64,000 nucleotides of DNA from Phalacrocorax aristotelis (Eukaryota; Chordata; Aves; Suliformes; Phalacrocoracidae), in NCBI RefSeq assembly GCF_949628215.1, contig NC_134278.1, positions 36,164,115 through 36,228,114 on the forward strand. Reading direction: 5' to 3'. The first letter of the stretch is position 1. Each line of letters begins with the position of its first letter. Below the pieces are notes generated by a model, which saw only the letters and a list, made by a program, of their open reading frames with translations, was not told where the DNA came from and searched no databases. Position numbers and translations under genes: made by a program. Of the stretch, positions 10,601 to 24,300 are shown one piece after another.

Positions 10601-13539
10601 AGATGGATCCATTTTAAATAAAAACAAGACTAAAGCATGAAATATTTGCTGAAAACTTGTTTCTGTTTTATTGACCATTATGCATTTCAAGATGTCCCAG
10701 ATGTAGCAAAATAAGTACAAAGACAGATAAGCTGCAATGTGTTTATTGCCAGGTAACGGTGAGCCACTCCCGGGAAATTAGATGTAGCATTCTGCTTTCA
10801 CATCTAGCTAGCTGCTTGCACTTTTTGGTTTTTCCCCAGACAACTGAAGAAGCAAGAGCTCTGGAACTGAAGAGAGGAAAATGCATTTGGGATTGCCTAG
10901 GAGAACAAACACACAGTGGCTTCATTGTTGGCTCATTTGGCACATATTGTTAGTGTGGTCAAAGTGCTTGGTTACATGGGTGGATATGGACAGATCCTGA
11001 GCTCAGAGCTGGCTTGCACAGGGCACCCTCATCCAAAACCTCTGTGACTGCATTTACCACTGCATCTTCTGATAGCACCTCAAACGTCTGTGTGTCACAT
11101 GGACAAGCTCACAGTAGCCAAACTATCAGAGTGGTGGGAAAGTGTGAAGGTCTGGCCGGAACACACACTTAACACAAGTTGGCTCACTAGAGAGAAAGAT
11201 TGTCTATGGTTCTTGCCTTCTTCACAAGACTCAGGAGAAAAAAACAGTCATGTCATCAGCAGAGAGTGCAGGCAGCCTGAGATAGTATAGATTAAGTAAG
11301 AAGTGACGAGAGAAATTTGCCGGTCAACACATGCATGGTTTGGACAGGCCATTCAGACTTCCTGAACATCACCCTGCTAAGCACATAACAAATCAGAAAC
11401 ATGCCCCAGGATGTGATATGCAGTAATTACAAAAGGCTGAATAAAAGGGCTACATTTATGTGTCTTCTCTTCTGTGTTGTATGGTTCTGTATTTTACAAG
11501 CTGTCCCTTTCTATGGGAATCTTATTTTCAGTTCATATACAAGCACTACATGAGCAAGCAGTAGCCTCAGTTAAGCCTGTAAATCTATTTAAATTTTAAT
11601 AACATTTTAGAACATCAAAGGAAGTAATATTTCATGAGTAAAGTTTGTCATGGTTTAAAATAAGAAAAAAAACCCTACAATAAGATTTCCAGTTTGATTG
11701 TTTTGCTTTCATTCATCAGAATACACACATTTTTCAACTTGTAAAGCAGTGTCTTAAAATTAATGTGCTATGAAAGTAATATTACTTTCTTACACTTTGC
11801 ATGCTTTTCTTCCTTATCCAAGAGTCTTCTGACAGCTACCTAATACCAGCTACATTTTCAAATGTCCTTTTTCCTCCTTATTGCAGATAATTGGAAGCAT
11901 CTGCTCCATTCTTAGAGAGTGCACACTCCCATGCTTATAGCTGAAAACTGTGATCGCAGCATATCCAAACATCTCTTCAGATTCCCAGCTTCAAGAGCAT
12001 TTTCTAGCTCTGATCAAGTACTGGAGTAAGGAGTTGGTTAATTTAAATAGTCATTCCTTGATTCATGTAAATTTGAAGAAATTGCAGAACTGCTGTAATT
12101 TTCAACTCAATTCTTTCTTTGCATGCCACCTGTGAGCTAAAAAGGATGTGCTTTCCAAAAGAGATTCAGTGGCTGGTGCTCAGTGATATGTTCCTCAGCC
12201 ATTCCTGAAATTTTGCAAGTGCTGCACCTTGGCTGACACGCCAGCAGCAGTTCTATGGTACAAAGGACACCAAGTGTCGGATGCCTGGTGATGGAAACGA
12301 TCAGTCTGAGCATGCCATTCTCCTTGGTTTGTGAGGATCCTCTCAGGTTTACTGACGTACATACAATCAAAGAAAAGAGAGTCTTTCACATTGAAAGGAT
12401 CCAGTAAGCTTATTTCCAGTACTACTTTTTGCAGCTCTTGCTGGTTACAAGGGCCAAGAGTCTGAGAGTGGGGACTGTCTCCATGAGTATGTTCAGCTTG
12501 TGACAGGTTTAGCCACAGGGGTAAAGATGAAATAGGGTCTGCAGTTCTGCAGCAAAGGTTCATATTCTGTCTATGGAGGAGACCATATTTACCTATAGGT
12601 TGTAGTTCCCATTCAGAAGAGTTCAGACACGAAATGGGCAAGTTGCTCGTGCGTGGCAGCATTGCACAAAGAAGGCAGAGTTAAAGGAGCTTGGACTACC
12701 ATAACTCTTGCTTTCCTGCTTTTGGTACGTTTTTCAGGTGCTGTTCTAACAGATTTCAACATCCTCCAAGAAATAGAAATCTTGAGTCTAACTTGATAAT
12801 GCAGTTTTGACATTGAGAATGATGAAGAACGTTAATTAATTTCTGCCAGAAAATTAGGTGTCCAGCTTCCCGTAATAGTCAATGAGATCCAACCTACAAA
12901 ACCACGCCTCTAGTAAGTGACTCAGCTCACCCTGAGACAGAGACTCACCCCCTAGGCTCTCTCCACTGATTCTGAAGATAGCCCAGACACCTGTCTCTGA
13001 AATAGTATCACCTATAGTACATAACTAGGCCTAGTTCTCTGCAGTTGCAAATTTAACACTTCCCTGAATCTTCTGATCATTGCCCTGAAAGGGACCTGTT
13101 TTTGTAGGAGTTAATGGATTGGTACATGAGTACTTGGGGTACTATTGTGCAAAGTAGGGGACACTGTGGGATTTCTAAATCTTTCTTCCCTTTCACGGTC
13201 ACTTATTTATGAAGCAAAGACATGAAAATACCTTTTCCTTTCTCTTTCCCATGATCCTGCTACAAAACATAACCCTTTCTACCATCCTGTCTTTCTCTTT
13301 AAATCATCATTTTGAAGCTACTAGCACATACAGAGTTGTTTAACTTTCTCTGCTTACAGGCTTGTGTGTTGTAAGTAGCACTTTAAAGGCTACTGTGAAA
13401 ACACAGTGGCATTGTAGCCTGAACTCCAATCAGGCCCCTTTTCAGCAAGCATCCAAGCCTGGTCTCCCAACCATCTATGTTCCTGGAGGTCCTCACTGTT
13501 TCCCCCACCACTTTTGTGCTGTTTCCCTTTAACTTCTTC
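7609..13539. other. AT-rich intergenic DNA, no gene recognised
   Basis: Mostly short random frames. The exception is a minus-strand frame at 12195-12680 (about 160 codons open, 155 from its first ATG) that overlaps a second frame at 12613-12813. Neither shows a motif I recognise, and no splice pattern links them convincingly. Confidence 0.6.
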
Positions 13540-13670
13540 CTTCATCTTACACACTTCCACAGTTTCCTTCATAAGTACCACAACCTATCTTTGAATCCCC
13601 TGTGCCTTAAAATCCTTCCTTTGCAGCCAGCATTTGCTGACACAGTTTTTCCTTTTCTTGAAAATTGTGT
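13540..13670 (+). mobile_element. Possible L3/CR1-like LINE relic
   Basis: A pyrimidine-rich stretch with TTTGAATCCCCTGTGCCTTA and AAATCCTTCCTTTGCAGCCA resembles the TTCAAATCCCTCCTTAAAA...CCTTTGCCATG segment of the L3-like LINE. The similarity is short, and the flanks are unrecognisable. Confidence 0.3.
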
Positions 13671-16600
13671 GACCCCTTTGTGAACTTCTTCCTGCAGAAA
13701 GCATTTCTGCAAAATAATATTTGTTAAAAGCCTCAACCAGCTGACAGATTGCAGCAAGTAGCTTCTTTGGAGATTTTGCCAACAGTCATGCTTAAGTGCC
13801 TGGGGCTTGGCAAGGCTGGCTCAATGGCTGCTGTACATACCCAAGAATTGCCCGATTCATGTAAATCAGGCAGGGCAAAATGCTTTCTGTTGAGAAAAGG
13901 TATGTCTTGAAAAGCAGATGCCTACAGGTGCAGTACATCTGTAGTCTGGAAGCTGTACACTCTATCATCTGATAAGTTCTGCTTCTTAGGAAGGCCTGAC
14001 ATTGTATCAGCTTGGCTATCTGATGTCCACTAAATGAAGGGGTTTCTGTCAAAAGGAAGTATATCAGTGTACACAATGAATAGAAAACTACATTCATCTT
14101 AGTATCATTTTTATTTTGTATTCCTTCTGTATTACCCAAATGCCCTGTTGTCCAATCTCCAGCTCTTGCTCTTCTTGCTGGACATTCAATAACATTTTCC
14201 ATTCTGAACTTTCTCTGATATTGGATGCTTTTTTGTGAAAAGCGTAAGCAAAGCCTAGCAGTCATTCTTCTCAGAAGTAGTCTAGCGCTCAATTAAGGTA
14301 CTTTAAACTTCAAAGCACCAGACTTTTTAATGGCCTCTGCAATTTGAATACAGAAGTGGTTAAGACAGGATACCAGGCTGATGGGACCTGGTATCAGATC
14401 TGTTCAAAGATGACAGAGAAAAAGTGAAGAGTCGGAAGATCCAGAATTGCAATAGTTACGTATCCCCAAGCCTGCTAATCACTCCCAATTTCTTTTTTCA
14501 CAGGTCTTGTCTTCACTAATGGTTGGCAAGATCAGTCCACAGGTCATCAACTTAGTGTGAGGAAAATCTCAGCATAACCTAAGCAGAGCATTTAATAGCT
14601 AAATGGCTTTTCTTGAGTAACAACTCACATTTGTAAATTAATCATGCTGCAACAGTCTCACTCTAGGCTAACTCAACATACCAATTTAACTCATTTTCCA
14701 TGTTCTGAATGTGGAAACATTAAATCTAGGTCAATATTTTCAGTAAATTCAATAAATTATTCACTGAGTCAATTATGTTCTCAAGCTATTTTGTACAACA
14801 AATTTTCTTCCTCATGCCACAGAACCATTTTAACATTCAGGGAAAGGAAACATTCTTATCTGCAAACGAACTGTGCAGACATGCATCTTAATTCTGAATT
14901 TGACATTGCTAGGTATAGCATAGCAGGAGGTAAGCGTATTTCACCCCACCACGTATTTGATCATCTTCAGACTGAGACGTGCTTGTGCCTATATCAGCTT
15001 ATTCACGAAGTCAAGAAGGTGAGAATCCTCCATTAATGCAATAAAATCTGTATATTCCTAGAAGCAAGTCATTAAGCATTTTGTCTAACATTGGCTGGAA
15101 ACTGTACTATAGTTCCAGCTCACTTGCTGATCTTGTAAATCAAAATGTGCTCATTATGATTTAGCAAATCATATTTTTTAACTTATTTCCATTTTTCATT
15201 TTTGCAGCTTAGATGTAGGATGATCAAAATTACACCAAAGTAAAAATTAAAAGTGAAAATTAAAAGAAAAAAATGGATAATAGTCTCCTGTCTTTGTTAG
15301 ATTTATAGGCTTTTGACAGAAGTGAACTGTAAGAAAATGTTGAATGAAAGATATGGAAACCTGACATGCAAAGATGAATAAGCAATTGTATAAATAAGGG
15401 CTGGGCAGGAAAAACAAAGGTGAAAATACAAGCAGGATGCAAAGAGATGGCCTGGAGGGCACACTGGGAGGCCCACCAACGTTGGGAGGGGCAGGTTTAG
15501 ACACACTGTGATAAAAAATTCACAGAGCTCAACCACAGAAGATCAAAAGTTAAAAGGAAATCTTCCAGTAAAATCCTGTAAAAATTGACAGGCTTAACAT
15601 GCTGTTCTTCAGAAAGCCAACTTTAGCAGCTGTACTGGTAATGAACGACTTGAACCGAGATGCTGCCATAGAAGTTTCTGTCATACTGGCCAGTTGATGC
15701 TCATCAGCTGTGTCAGGTGTTGTTGAAAGTGGCAAAGGCATCCCACTCTGTCTGTCAAATTTACCTTCCCTTCTCTCTCAAGTGTTCGTTTTGCTTTTCA
15801 TCACTGTCACAACTATCCTCTGAAACAGATCCTCTTCCTCAGTTGTACCCTCAGCGAAAACTCGAGAGTGTCAGGTGTGCAGGAGCACACAGTCAGAACC
15901 TCTGCTCCCACTCACTTCCAAAAATTAAACCTTTCTCTCTCTGCAACCTTGACCTGCTAATGGTGGTGGTGGGAGGAGTAAACTGTTAGTGCTGCTTCAC
16001 TGAGTTTAGATTTGAAATGTTCAGCATGCAATTCATTAAAGCTGTAATTATTAATAGGTATTTTTAAAAAAAGGCATTGGTGTCATGCATTATTTTTTTC
16101 ACAGCTTTAGTTCTGATGACTAAGGAACTGCCAGAAAGAAGAGAGACTGTTTTCACAGTGTCACAGTTGGACGTGTTTAACCAGAACTTTTTATCTTTGA
16201 GTTGAACAGACCATTCTGAAGAGCCCTGCTTTTAATAGTTTTTCCAGTTCTTTTCACTAATATACAGAGAAGAGAGGTCAAGTAACAACTATGTCCAAAT
16301 AAAATTAGATGCTGCTGAAATCAGAATCTATGACTTTCTTAGTTCTGAGTCTTTTTCCCAAGCCATTCACTATCAGGGGTTATCTAATTACATAATACTT
16401 CACGCAATAAATGCAAGCATTGTGCTTTGTTGGCATATCTTACATCTCTATTAGAAGAAGCTAATTAGACCATATTTTTCATGTAGAGGATGAATATGCA
16501 CTATCTGAACCCAGATACATGGTGTTGAATGTTATGGTGATTAACAGTGGTTCAACGTACAATTATACATTTTGGATTTTAATTTCACTGGTAACAACGC

Positions 16601-18315
16601 TAATGACGTACAACGTTTCCTATCAACCCACTGAGGTTTTGGGACAGTGAACCATTAACTCAGAGGTATTTCCCTTCTGAAGACCTAAGACAACGAGTAC
16701 ATATGCTGATCCTTGTGTGGCCTAATTCTTGGTTGTCACCCAAGTGCTTCCATAATGCAAATATTAATCTCTAAAACAAGTCAGCAGATGCATCATGTAT
16801 CAATTCTTTCTGAAGCCTGGACACATCATGAACCACATGGCAAATACTTAATAGGGTTTCAAGTACCCTTGCAAAGCAGGCTGTTAGAAGCAGTTTGTTG
16901 CATTTAAATGGCGTAAAAGGTTGACTTTATTCTAAACTCTATATTATGTTTAACATTTGGGATTTAACACAAAACAACAGGAACAAACTGGAAGATAGCT
17001 CTGGTACATACTTCTAGCTGGAAGAAGTCCTTAACACACTGCATCTTACATGACAGGGCCATTTTCTGTCACAGGACACTCCCATCAATAAACAGAGAGA
17101 GATTGGGAAAGCCAGGGATGAGAAATTAAATCCCTGAAACACTTCTTTCTGAGAGCAGGACAGGAACTGATGAGAACAGACGTTTATTTTTATCCTGAGT
17201 GTCTCAGTTCTAGGGAAATGAGCAAACGTAGTGCGAGTTGTATTGGCATGCAGTGAGACATTGATCCCTATTTTTTATAAAAGTGTGGAAAAAGTATCCC
17301 GCAAGGAGGAAAAAAACTGTTGAGTTCGGAGCTTTACCCTCAACTGAGGCAAAATTCTTTTTCTGCAGCTCTATTGTTGTACCTGACCATGTGAACCACT
17401 GTAAAAATTACAAATTCAAATACATAATGGAAAAGAAATCATAAAGGAATGACAGCTAATCAACTCAATTTTCCTGATAGCTCCTTTTACTTTATCTTTG
17501 TGGTGCCTCATTTGGTGATATTACTAAAGGAAGTACATGGTCTCCTGATTTCATAGACTCATTCCACTCAGTGTGGCAAATATTTGCTGAATGCTTTATC
17601 TTTTAGAAACATTAAAAAAGGCTATGGGCACGCCTCCCTGATGGCATAACTTGCATGTAAAGATGCCTTTTATGTGTTCTTCTTGCCATTATTTGAATCC
17701 CCTACAGCACCCTACTGCCCTAAGGTAGTGCTTCCTACTCAAGGACCTCAACTGTGGGCCTGCTGATGAAACGTATGGCAAAAGAGGGGACATCAGGACC
17801 CAGCCTGCTCCCTAGTGCCATGGGTTTGCATCAAGGAGCCCCAGCGAGGGAGAAGGAATGCTGCAGCTGGTGCTTCCCAGAGGACCTGGGAAAGGTGAAT
17901 TCCAAATTGCACCATTGACTCCCTGACCCCCTCTTGGACCTGCATGGTACCCCTTCCTCCAGGTGGCTGAAAAGGGGCTGTGCTAGCTCTGTCGTTGCAA
18001 CCTGGAGTCCCACTAACATTTCATTAATCTAATTTGCAGCCTTAAAATCCAGACCAGGCCATTAGATTATCCAAATTGACTTTTGTCAGGCTATTAAACC
18101 AAAAGAAAAAAAAATGGAGTTTGGCCAACCTCAGACTGAGCTGGGTGGTATTTTTCTACATGACTTCAGAGCTCCCTAAGTGATACAGAATTAAGATTTT
18201 GAAATGGGCTTTATTTCTTCCTCCAAAAAGTGTTTAATGTTTCTCCTTGAGCCTTCCTTCACCACAGAAAAATAGTGGAAAGGTAACTAGAAACAGGCAA
18301 AGAGAAAAACACAGC

Positions 18316-18334
18316 CTGGAGAGAGAGAGAGGGA
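18316..18334. repeat. Short (GA)n tract
   Basis: GGAGAGAGAGAGAGGGAAGG within a purine-rich stretch at about 18260-18350. Confidence 0.8.
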
Positions 18335-21300
18335 AGGAGCAGAAAGGGAAATGTCAATATAATCAGCACTGCAGAGATGGATTTGTTCCAGGCCTGTATC
18401 AGGGCAATTGGTCATACAACTTGATCTTGGATTTGTCAGGAGCGCAGAGCCTAACCCGTCATTCACTGAGAATACACTGTTCCTCCTACACTGACTATAT
18501 TTTTAGAAACATCAGCATTTTCCCCGAAAAAACTTTTACAGATGCTCTTGTATATTGAAGAACACCAGCTTTGCCAAAAGAGGAGCCTTAGGTTTCTTGT
18601 TATTCCCAGCCTCTGACTCCTCAGAGTGCCATCCGTTATCTTTCAAATAATATTTTTTTGTGAGAATGTGACTTTTTGATTAGGGTTCTTTTGCCTTCTG
18701 TCCAGTTGCTTTTACGTTTTTCTCCTTCACATTGAAGTCAAAAGTTTTCTCTTGTTTCAGCTCAGCTCCCTTTATGTTTCACTTTCTATTTCAGCAGTGT
18801 GTTGCATTTAATGGAGACATTTTGAAAAGGGCTGAGGGTCAGACTTTCAAGTTTGCAGCACTTAACAGCTGCGTATGTTTGAACTGAACGTCCATTCAGA
18901 CAGCTGTAAAGGTTCTCTGTTTCACAGCACTTCAACAGCCTAAGCGTGGCCATGCAACACAATGCATTGCTGCCTTACAGATTCCTGAAGCAAATCTTGG
19001 CAAGCTGGAGCAGCCATTTGAGGCTCAAAATCAGGATTTCTGTGTCCGAGTGTCTGGGCAACATCATCTTGCCCCTCCCAAAGCAATTCAGGTCAGTGTT
19101 GCACTGATGTGGTGGCATTGTCCCTTCCAGGTCGGGAACTTGAATTACATCTTGACTTAAGGCTGACATGGAAGAGGCGTTTTTCCTTCTCAGCTTGCTG
19201 CACATTGTGAGAGAGTGTGACTTTTGTAACAATGTTCCCTTTCCAATCTCTTATTCTGGTCTTGAAGGTTGCATAGTGGCTGTGGTCTTTAAACATGCTT
19301 GATCAGCTCTTTAGGAGCAATCTCTTGCATATGTGACTGGAGTATCTGTTAAGGTCACTGTACTTCACCAGTAGCCTACCTCTAAATGCCCAGTTCATAG
19401 TTCTTGACTACTTTTGTTATTATTTTGCTTAAGAGTTAAAGTGAAAAATTCTATTGGCAGATCAGAATCAAAGTCAACACCTATAAAGAGATTTTGAGTC
19501 CCAAATTCAATGCCTGAAGGAAGTTCAGCTTTGGGAGGTTTCTTTGCTTTTTCCTGAAAAATGTGCCAAGTATTTTGCATGTTTTACAGTGGACACTCTG
19601 TCCATGACAGTTTTGTTATCATATATTCTGATTTTTTCTGCATTTTTGCTGCTACCCATGTAAAATGGCCAACTTATTTTGCATAATATGTACACAAATA
19701 AAAGGAAAAACTAAACGTTTTATAAATCATCTGACATTCCAACAGTATGCTGTTTTATGATTTCAGATGACTCATTGTCATATTCATTTGTTAGCTTGTT
19801 CATCTATTAAATAGAACATGTTCTATAACAAGTGACCCATTTCATTTTCAATTCTAATTTTGCCTTTTTGGAGCCTCCTAGTCCAGTTTTTTTTCTAGAC
19901 TGAGTGCCAAAGGTTAATAACTTAAAATTAGGCATCTAAAAAGAAGTGGGGCATAATGACTGCTAAATGAGCAAAGCAATAATAATTGTGCAGCTTTAAG
20001 CATTTCTTCTACTAACTTTCTATAAATAAAAACTTTCCTCAAAGGTTTCCACACAGTTCTGAGCTAACTATAAAAGTTATTCCCAAATTCAAACAATTTT
20101 GAAGTTATGAGCAACCAGACAATTACCACAGAACTCTACAGAAATGTAAATTTTTTCAGTATTTTGGTCAAATCAGAACACTTTCTGATTACATATAGGC
20201 ACAGAATATAAGCACAAATCACTTATCCAGTTATTCTTGCTGATTAGTACATCTTGATTAGCACATATTGATGGAATGTGATCATTGATGCCATTACAAA
20301 ACACACACTTTAATAGTGTTCAAGATTGTTGATGTCTGGCAAGATCTATTACTGCTTTAATATTTTATAGTAATAGTATTGCATTGATTTCTTTTAGGTA
20401 TTTTTCTCCTCTTTATTGAGTTTGTGGATCTACTACAGGTTCTTTGCTATTTGTGTCCAACACTTTTCGAGATCTGTGTGCCTTTCCTCTTATTCTACGC
20501 ATTAGTTTTTCAGCTTTTTCCCCTCTCTTCCAAGAAGGACAGCGTAAATAAATGATTTCTGAGACCATAAAGGCTGTGTAAAATGTCTGAATGACAAAGT
20601 AATGAACACTCTTTGTGACTGGATTCAGCACAAGTATTTATTGCTAAGCAACAAAGACTGATGTCAACGAGTTTTGCCAAATGCAGATGGTGAGTAGGTT
20701 TGTTGAAAAAATGAAATCACTCTAACATAATTCTTTACAGTGCATTCTAATATAATAGAAATCAAATGCACTCAACTGATCAGAGTGAAGGGCTCCACAG
20801 AGAGGAATGAGGTTAATTTAATAATAGTTTCTGCTAGCCTGTATTTTAGGGAGTTGCTCATAGGTGAGAGTATTCCTAATCTATCTCAGCAAGACTTAAG
20901 GAAGGAAAAACATCTGCAAAGTTTCCCTGAAGTGCTTGCCTTCTCAAAAGCTGTCATTCATGATGTTCCTGAGAACAAAGGAAGGGCATAAAAACAGCAT
21001 AACTGGTTGGTGGGGAGGGGTTGTTTGGAATATGCAAGTACAACCTTACTGGTCAGTTTAGTCTTTTGCAGCGCAAACAATTTCTTCAGCGAATGCCTTT
21101 ATATTCTTTCTCTGAACAACCCACCAGGTTGGACTGGTGGGCCGAGACTGATGATTCTGTCACTGCAAAGTTGAATTTGTGCCTTACGGGGTATGTCCAG
21201 CAAACTCCTTTTATCCCTGTTAGACCAGATCTGCCACAGTGGAGAACATGCTCATTTATCTGTTTTGAGCACACTGATGAGAACACAGTAATCTTTATGC

Positions 21301-24300
21301 ATACCCTTTAGGCAGAGGTCACTGCCAGAATCAGATGCAAATTTTCCTTATTCCTGCAGAGAGCAGACAAAAACAGACCTTAATCCCAAGCCATGAGAAC
21401 CTCTCTGCAGGGGTAGTATGCTTGATCTGAAGAACATGAAACCAAATGGCTGTTGGTTAGAAGTTAAAGACCATACTGGAGGCAATCTGCTCTGGTTCAG
21501 TCAATCAAACTGCTAAAATAATTAGCTATAACTGACCTCAGGCGCAACCTGCTCCAGAAGGCAGCTACCTCCTTCCCTAGAAGCCGTCTCACCCACATAC
21601 CTTGCTTACCCTCGCAGAAACAACCTGCTTGTATCTAGCTTAGAAGGTCAGTTCTGCTGCCTGACTCCCAGATGTCCCTCATCTTCGGTGTACAGAGACC
21701 AAATGTTTATCCCAGAATTCCTGCTCTTGGCCTTAAACTGGATGGTATGGGAAGACAGGCACATTCCCATGTTCTCAGCCTCCACAGCAAGTGGGTCACC
21801 CTTGCTGGCCTGTGCCAATAGCTACATTAGTGCAGGGCCTGGAATAGTAACCTGAAGTAGGATAAGTACACAAAATAGTGTGATGATGGCAATAAAGTAA
21901 ACATGCACACACATACAAAACCAACCCTACCTCTTTTTATAGAAAGTGGATTGATTTGCTTCAAAGTAAAGATGTTGCACCTCGGGCAACTCATTAAACA
22001 AGTCTTTTGCATCTGAATGAAAAATGAAACATATATGAAAATTACTAGCTTACCTGGAGTAAAAGAAAGATCAGCCAAAGCTCATGTGAGGCTCAGCTGG
22101 AAAAAAATTATTTTACTCCAAGCTATTTTTATTTCTCTTAGTTATGTTAGGCAACCAGCCATATCATACAGCCACAGCAGAAAGACATGAGTGGCTGCTT
22201 AGAATTAGGTAAATTCACCTAATAAATATATTAATCAGTTCTGAAGAGTAGTTGCATTTGGAAAAGATTTTAGGAAAGAATGTACATTTTTGCCACTTCC
22301 TTCACTGCCTTGATGTGTTGTCGGTGTTTTGGGCTTTTGAGGGGTTTGGATCTAGTCTTCCAAGTTCAGTTTTGCTATTTGTAAATGTTTATTAGGAATA
22401 AATGATTTTTCAGAGCTTGAGTTATTCACAGATTTTTCACTTTTGCTGCTCACTGCTGGATATTTGCCCACATGGTATGTTTCTGGTGTCTGATCAGGCA
22501 AGAAAAATCCTAAACAGCAAAACCGGTGCACTGGTAAAAGTGGTAGCGACAAATGCATACTAACTAATACAACATAAGAACTGATTTCTTGGGTTTTTTT
22601 GATTTGAAGAAATTTTCCAGCCATTCAAATATTTAGGATATAGTGAGAAATATCAGCTGGGCAACGCAAATTCAATTTGAATTTCAGCTGTTTAATCACA
22701 AACTTCTTTATGAATCTGTTTGGATTGGGGAGAAACTCCTGATTTTTTCACACAGTCCTATTCACTGTGCTTTTTTTTTCCTGATCACCAGGCATGTACA
22801 CAAAGCCACAAAAAATTGTTTTCTCCATCTCTAATGCACTGCAGAGATATTCAACACTCGTGTCATTTCATCTTAAAAGCTATTAATGCACTTAGTAAAG
22901 ATGAAAAGTGAAATATGAAATCTTGTCAAGCCTACTGAAAGCTGTAGTCAGTCCTTTTTAGCAAACGTTTTTCAGAAACTCAGTTTTGTCTATGATAAAT
23001 GCACTTTTCCAAGTGTAGCACTGTAGATTTAGTACTTAGAAAAACCTGTTGACAGATGCTGGATTCTAAACTCTATATTTCTGCAAAACACCCAGAGTAG
23101 ATGCAGAGACAGCATAAACTTTTCAACCCCATCAAAGTTCTTTGCCCTTGAACAGATCAGACCATCTGTAGACATGAGAGGACACTTCCTTTACCACGTC
23201 CATTCGGCTGTCAGCCTCTCTGATGAGCCTGGCAGCAAGGGCTTGAATTAGTGTCAAAATATGACAGGGGGTATTAAATATTTAACATTGTGGGCTTGGA
23301 TCTTGAGTTCCCACATGCCACCTGAGTGGCTAGACTATAGAGTGTCCTTTGACCCAACAAGTAAGTGCTGGTTGTTCTTAAGAAAAGGAATGACTTCACC
23401 AAGCCGGTCTGGAGACACCGACTGCCCAGCCACCAGCAGTCCTGGGCATCCCCACTTGGCTGTGGGGGGCACATGCTCATGACCCTTAAGTGGGCATACC
23501 TTCCTCAGCCTGAGCCTCCACTTCCTAAATCCCACATGATTTCTGCAGCCTCAGGGCTCCTTGCAACTCTTGGGTTTCTCACTGTGCATGGCCACTATTC
23601 TCTTTAGTTTCAGCTTCTTCTGACTGAGAGGGCTGCAGGCCAAAAGGACACTTGACGTTGGGCAAGCTCTTTGCAACCAAGGACTTACAAAGTCTGTTGT
23701 CACACAGGGTGCCTCATAATATCCCACTGAGTATAGCCCTTCTCTCAAATAAGTTTGTCACAGCAAGTGCAGAGTATCTTACTCTACCTTTCTTCCCAGG
23801 CACATTCTCCTATAATTCAAAGCCTGCACCTCATGTATTTCAGTTGTAAGGGACATGAAATTCATACTTGCACTCAGGAGAACATTATCTAGCATTTTAC
23901 ACACAGTCTGCCCCTTAGTTTTGATTATAGTAAACTTGAATTAGAATATCAAAGGCCCTTTACAACTTTATGGAATATAGAAATTTGCTGCCATTGTGCT
24001 CTGAATTCTGAAATAATGGACCTCATTTCAATTTTATAATGAGATTTTTAAAAGGCAAGCCCTTCAGTCCTTGGGAAAAACTCCAAATTTAAATTATTAT
24101 GATACTATTATTGCTATTTAAAATAGACTTCAGCAATCAAGAGGTAAGTTGAGATGAATAACCAGTCTCAAATTGCTAGCTTTCCTATGGTTATCCGAAC
24201 CTAATAAAGAGTCAAGACCTTCTAAATTGCAGCCATCTATAATGTTAGTTGGAGTTTGAACTACATCATAGGTTAGGCAACCCTTGTCTAATCAGATCAC

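Noticed and set aside
21021..21311. 96-codon plus-strand frame in the desert
   Set aside because: No recognised domain, no splice context, and a length expected by chance in 64 kb.
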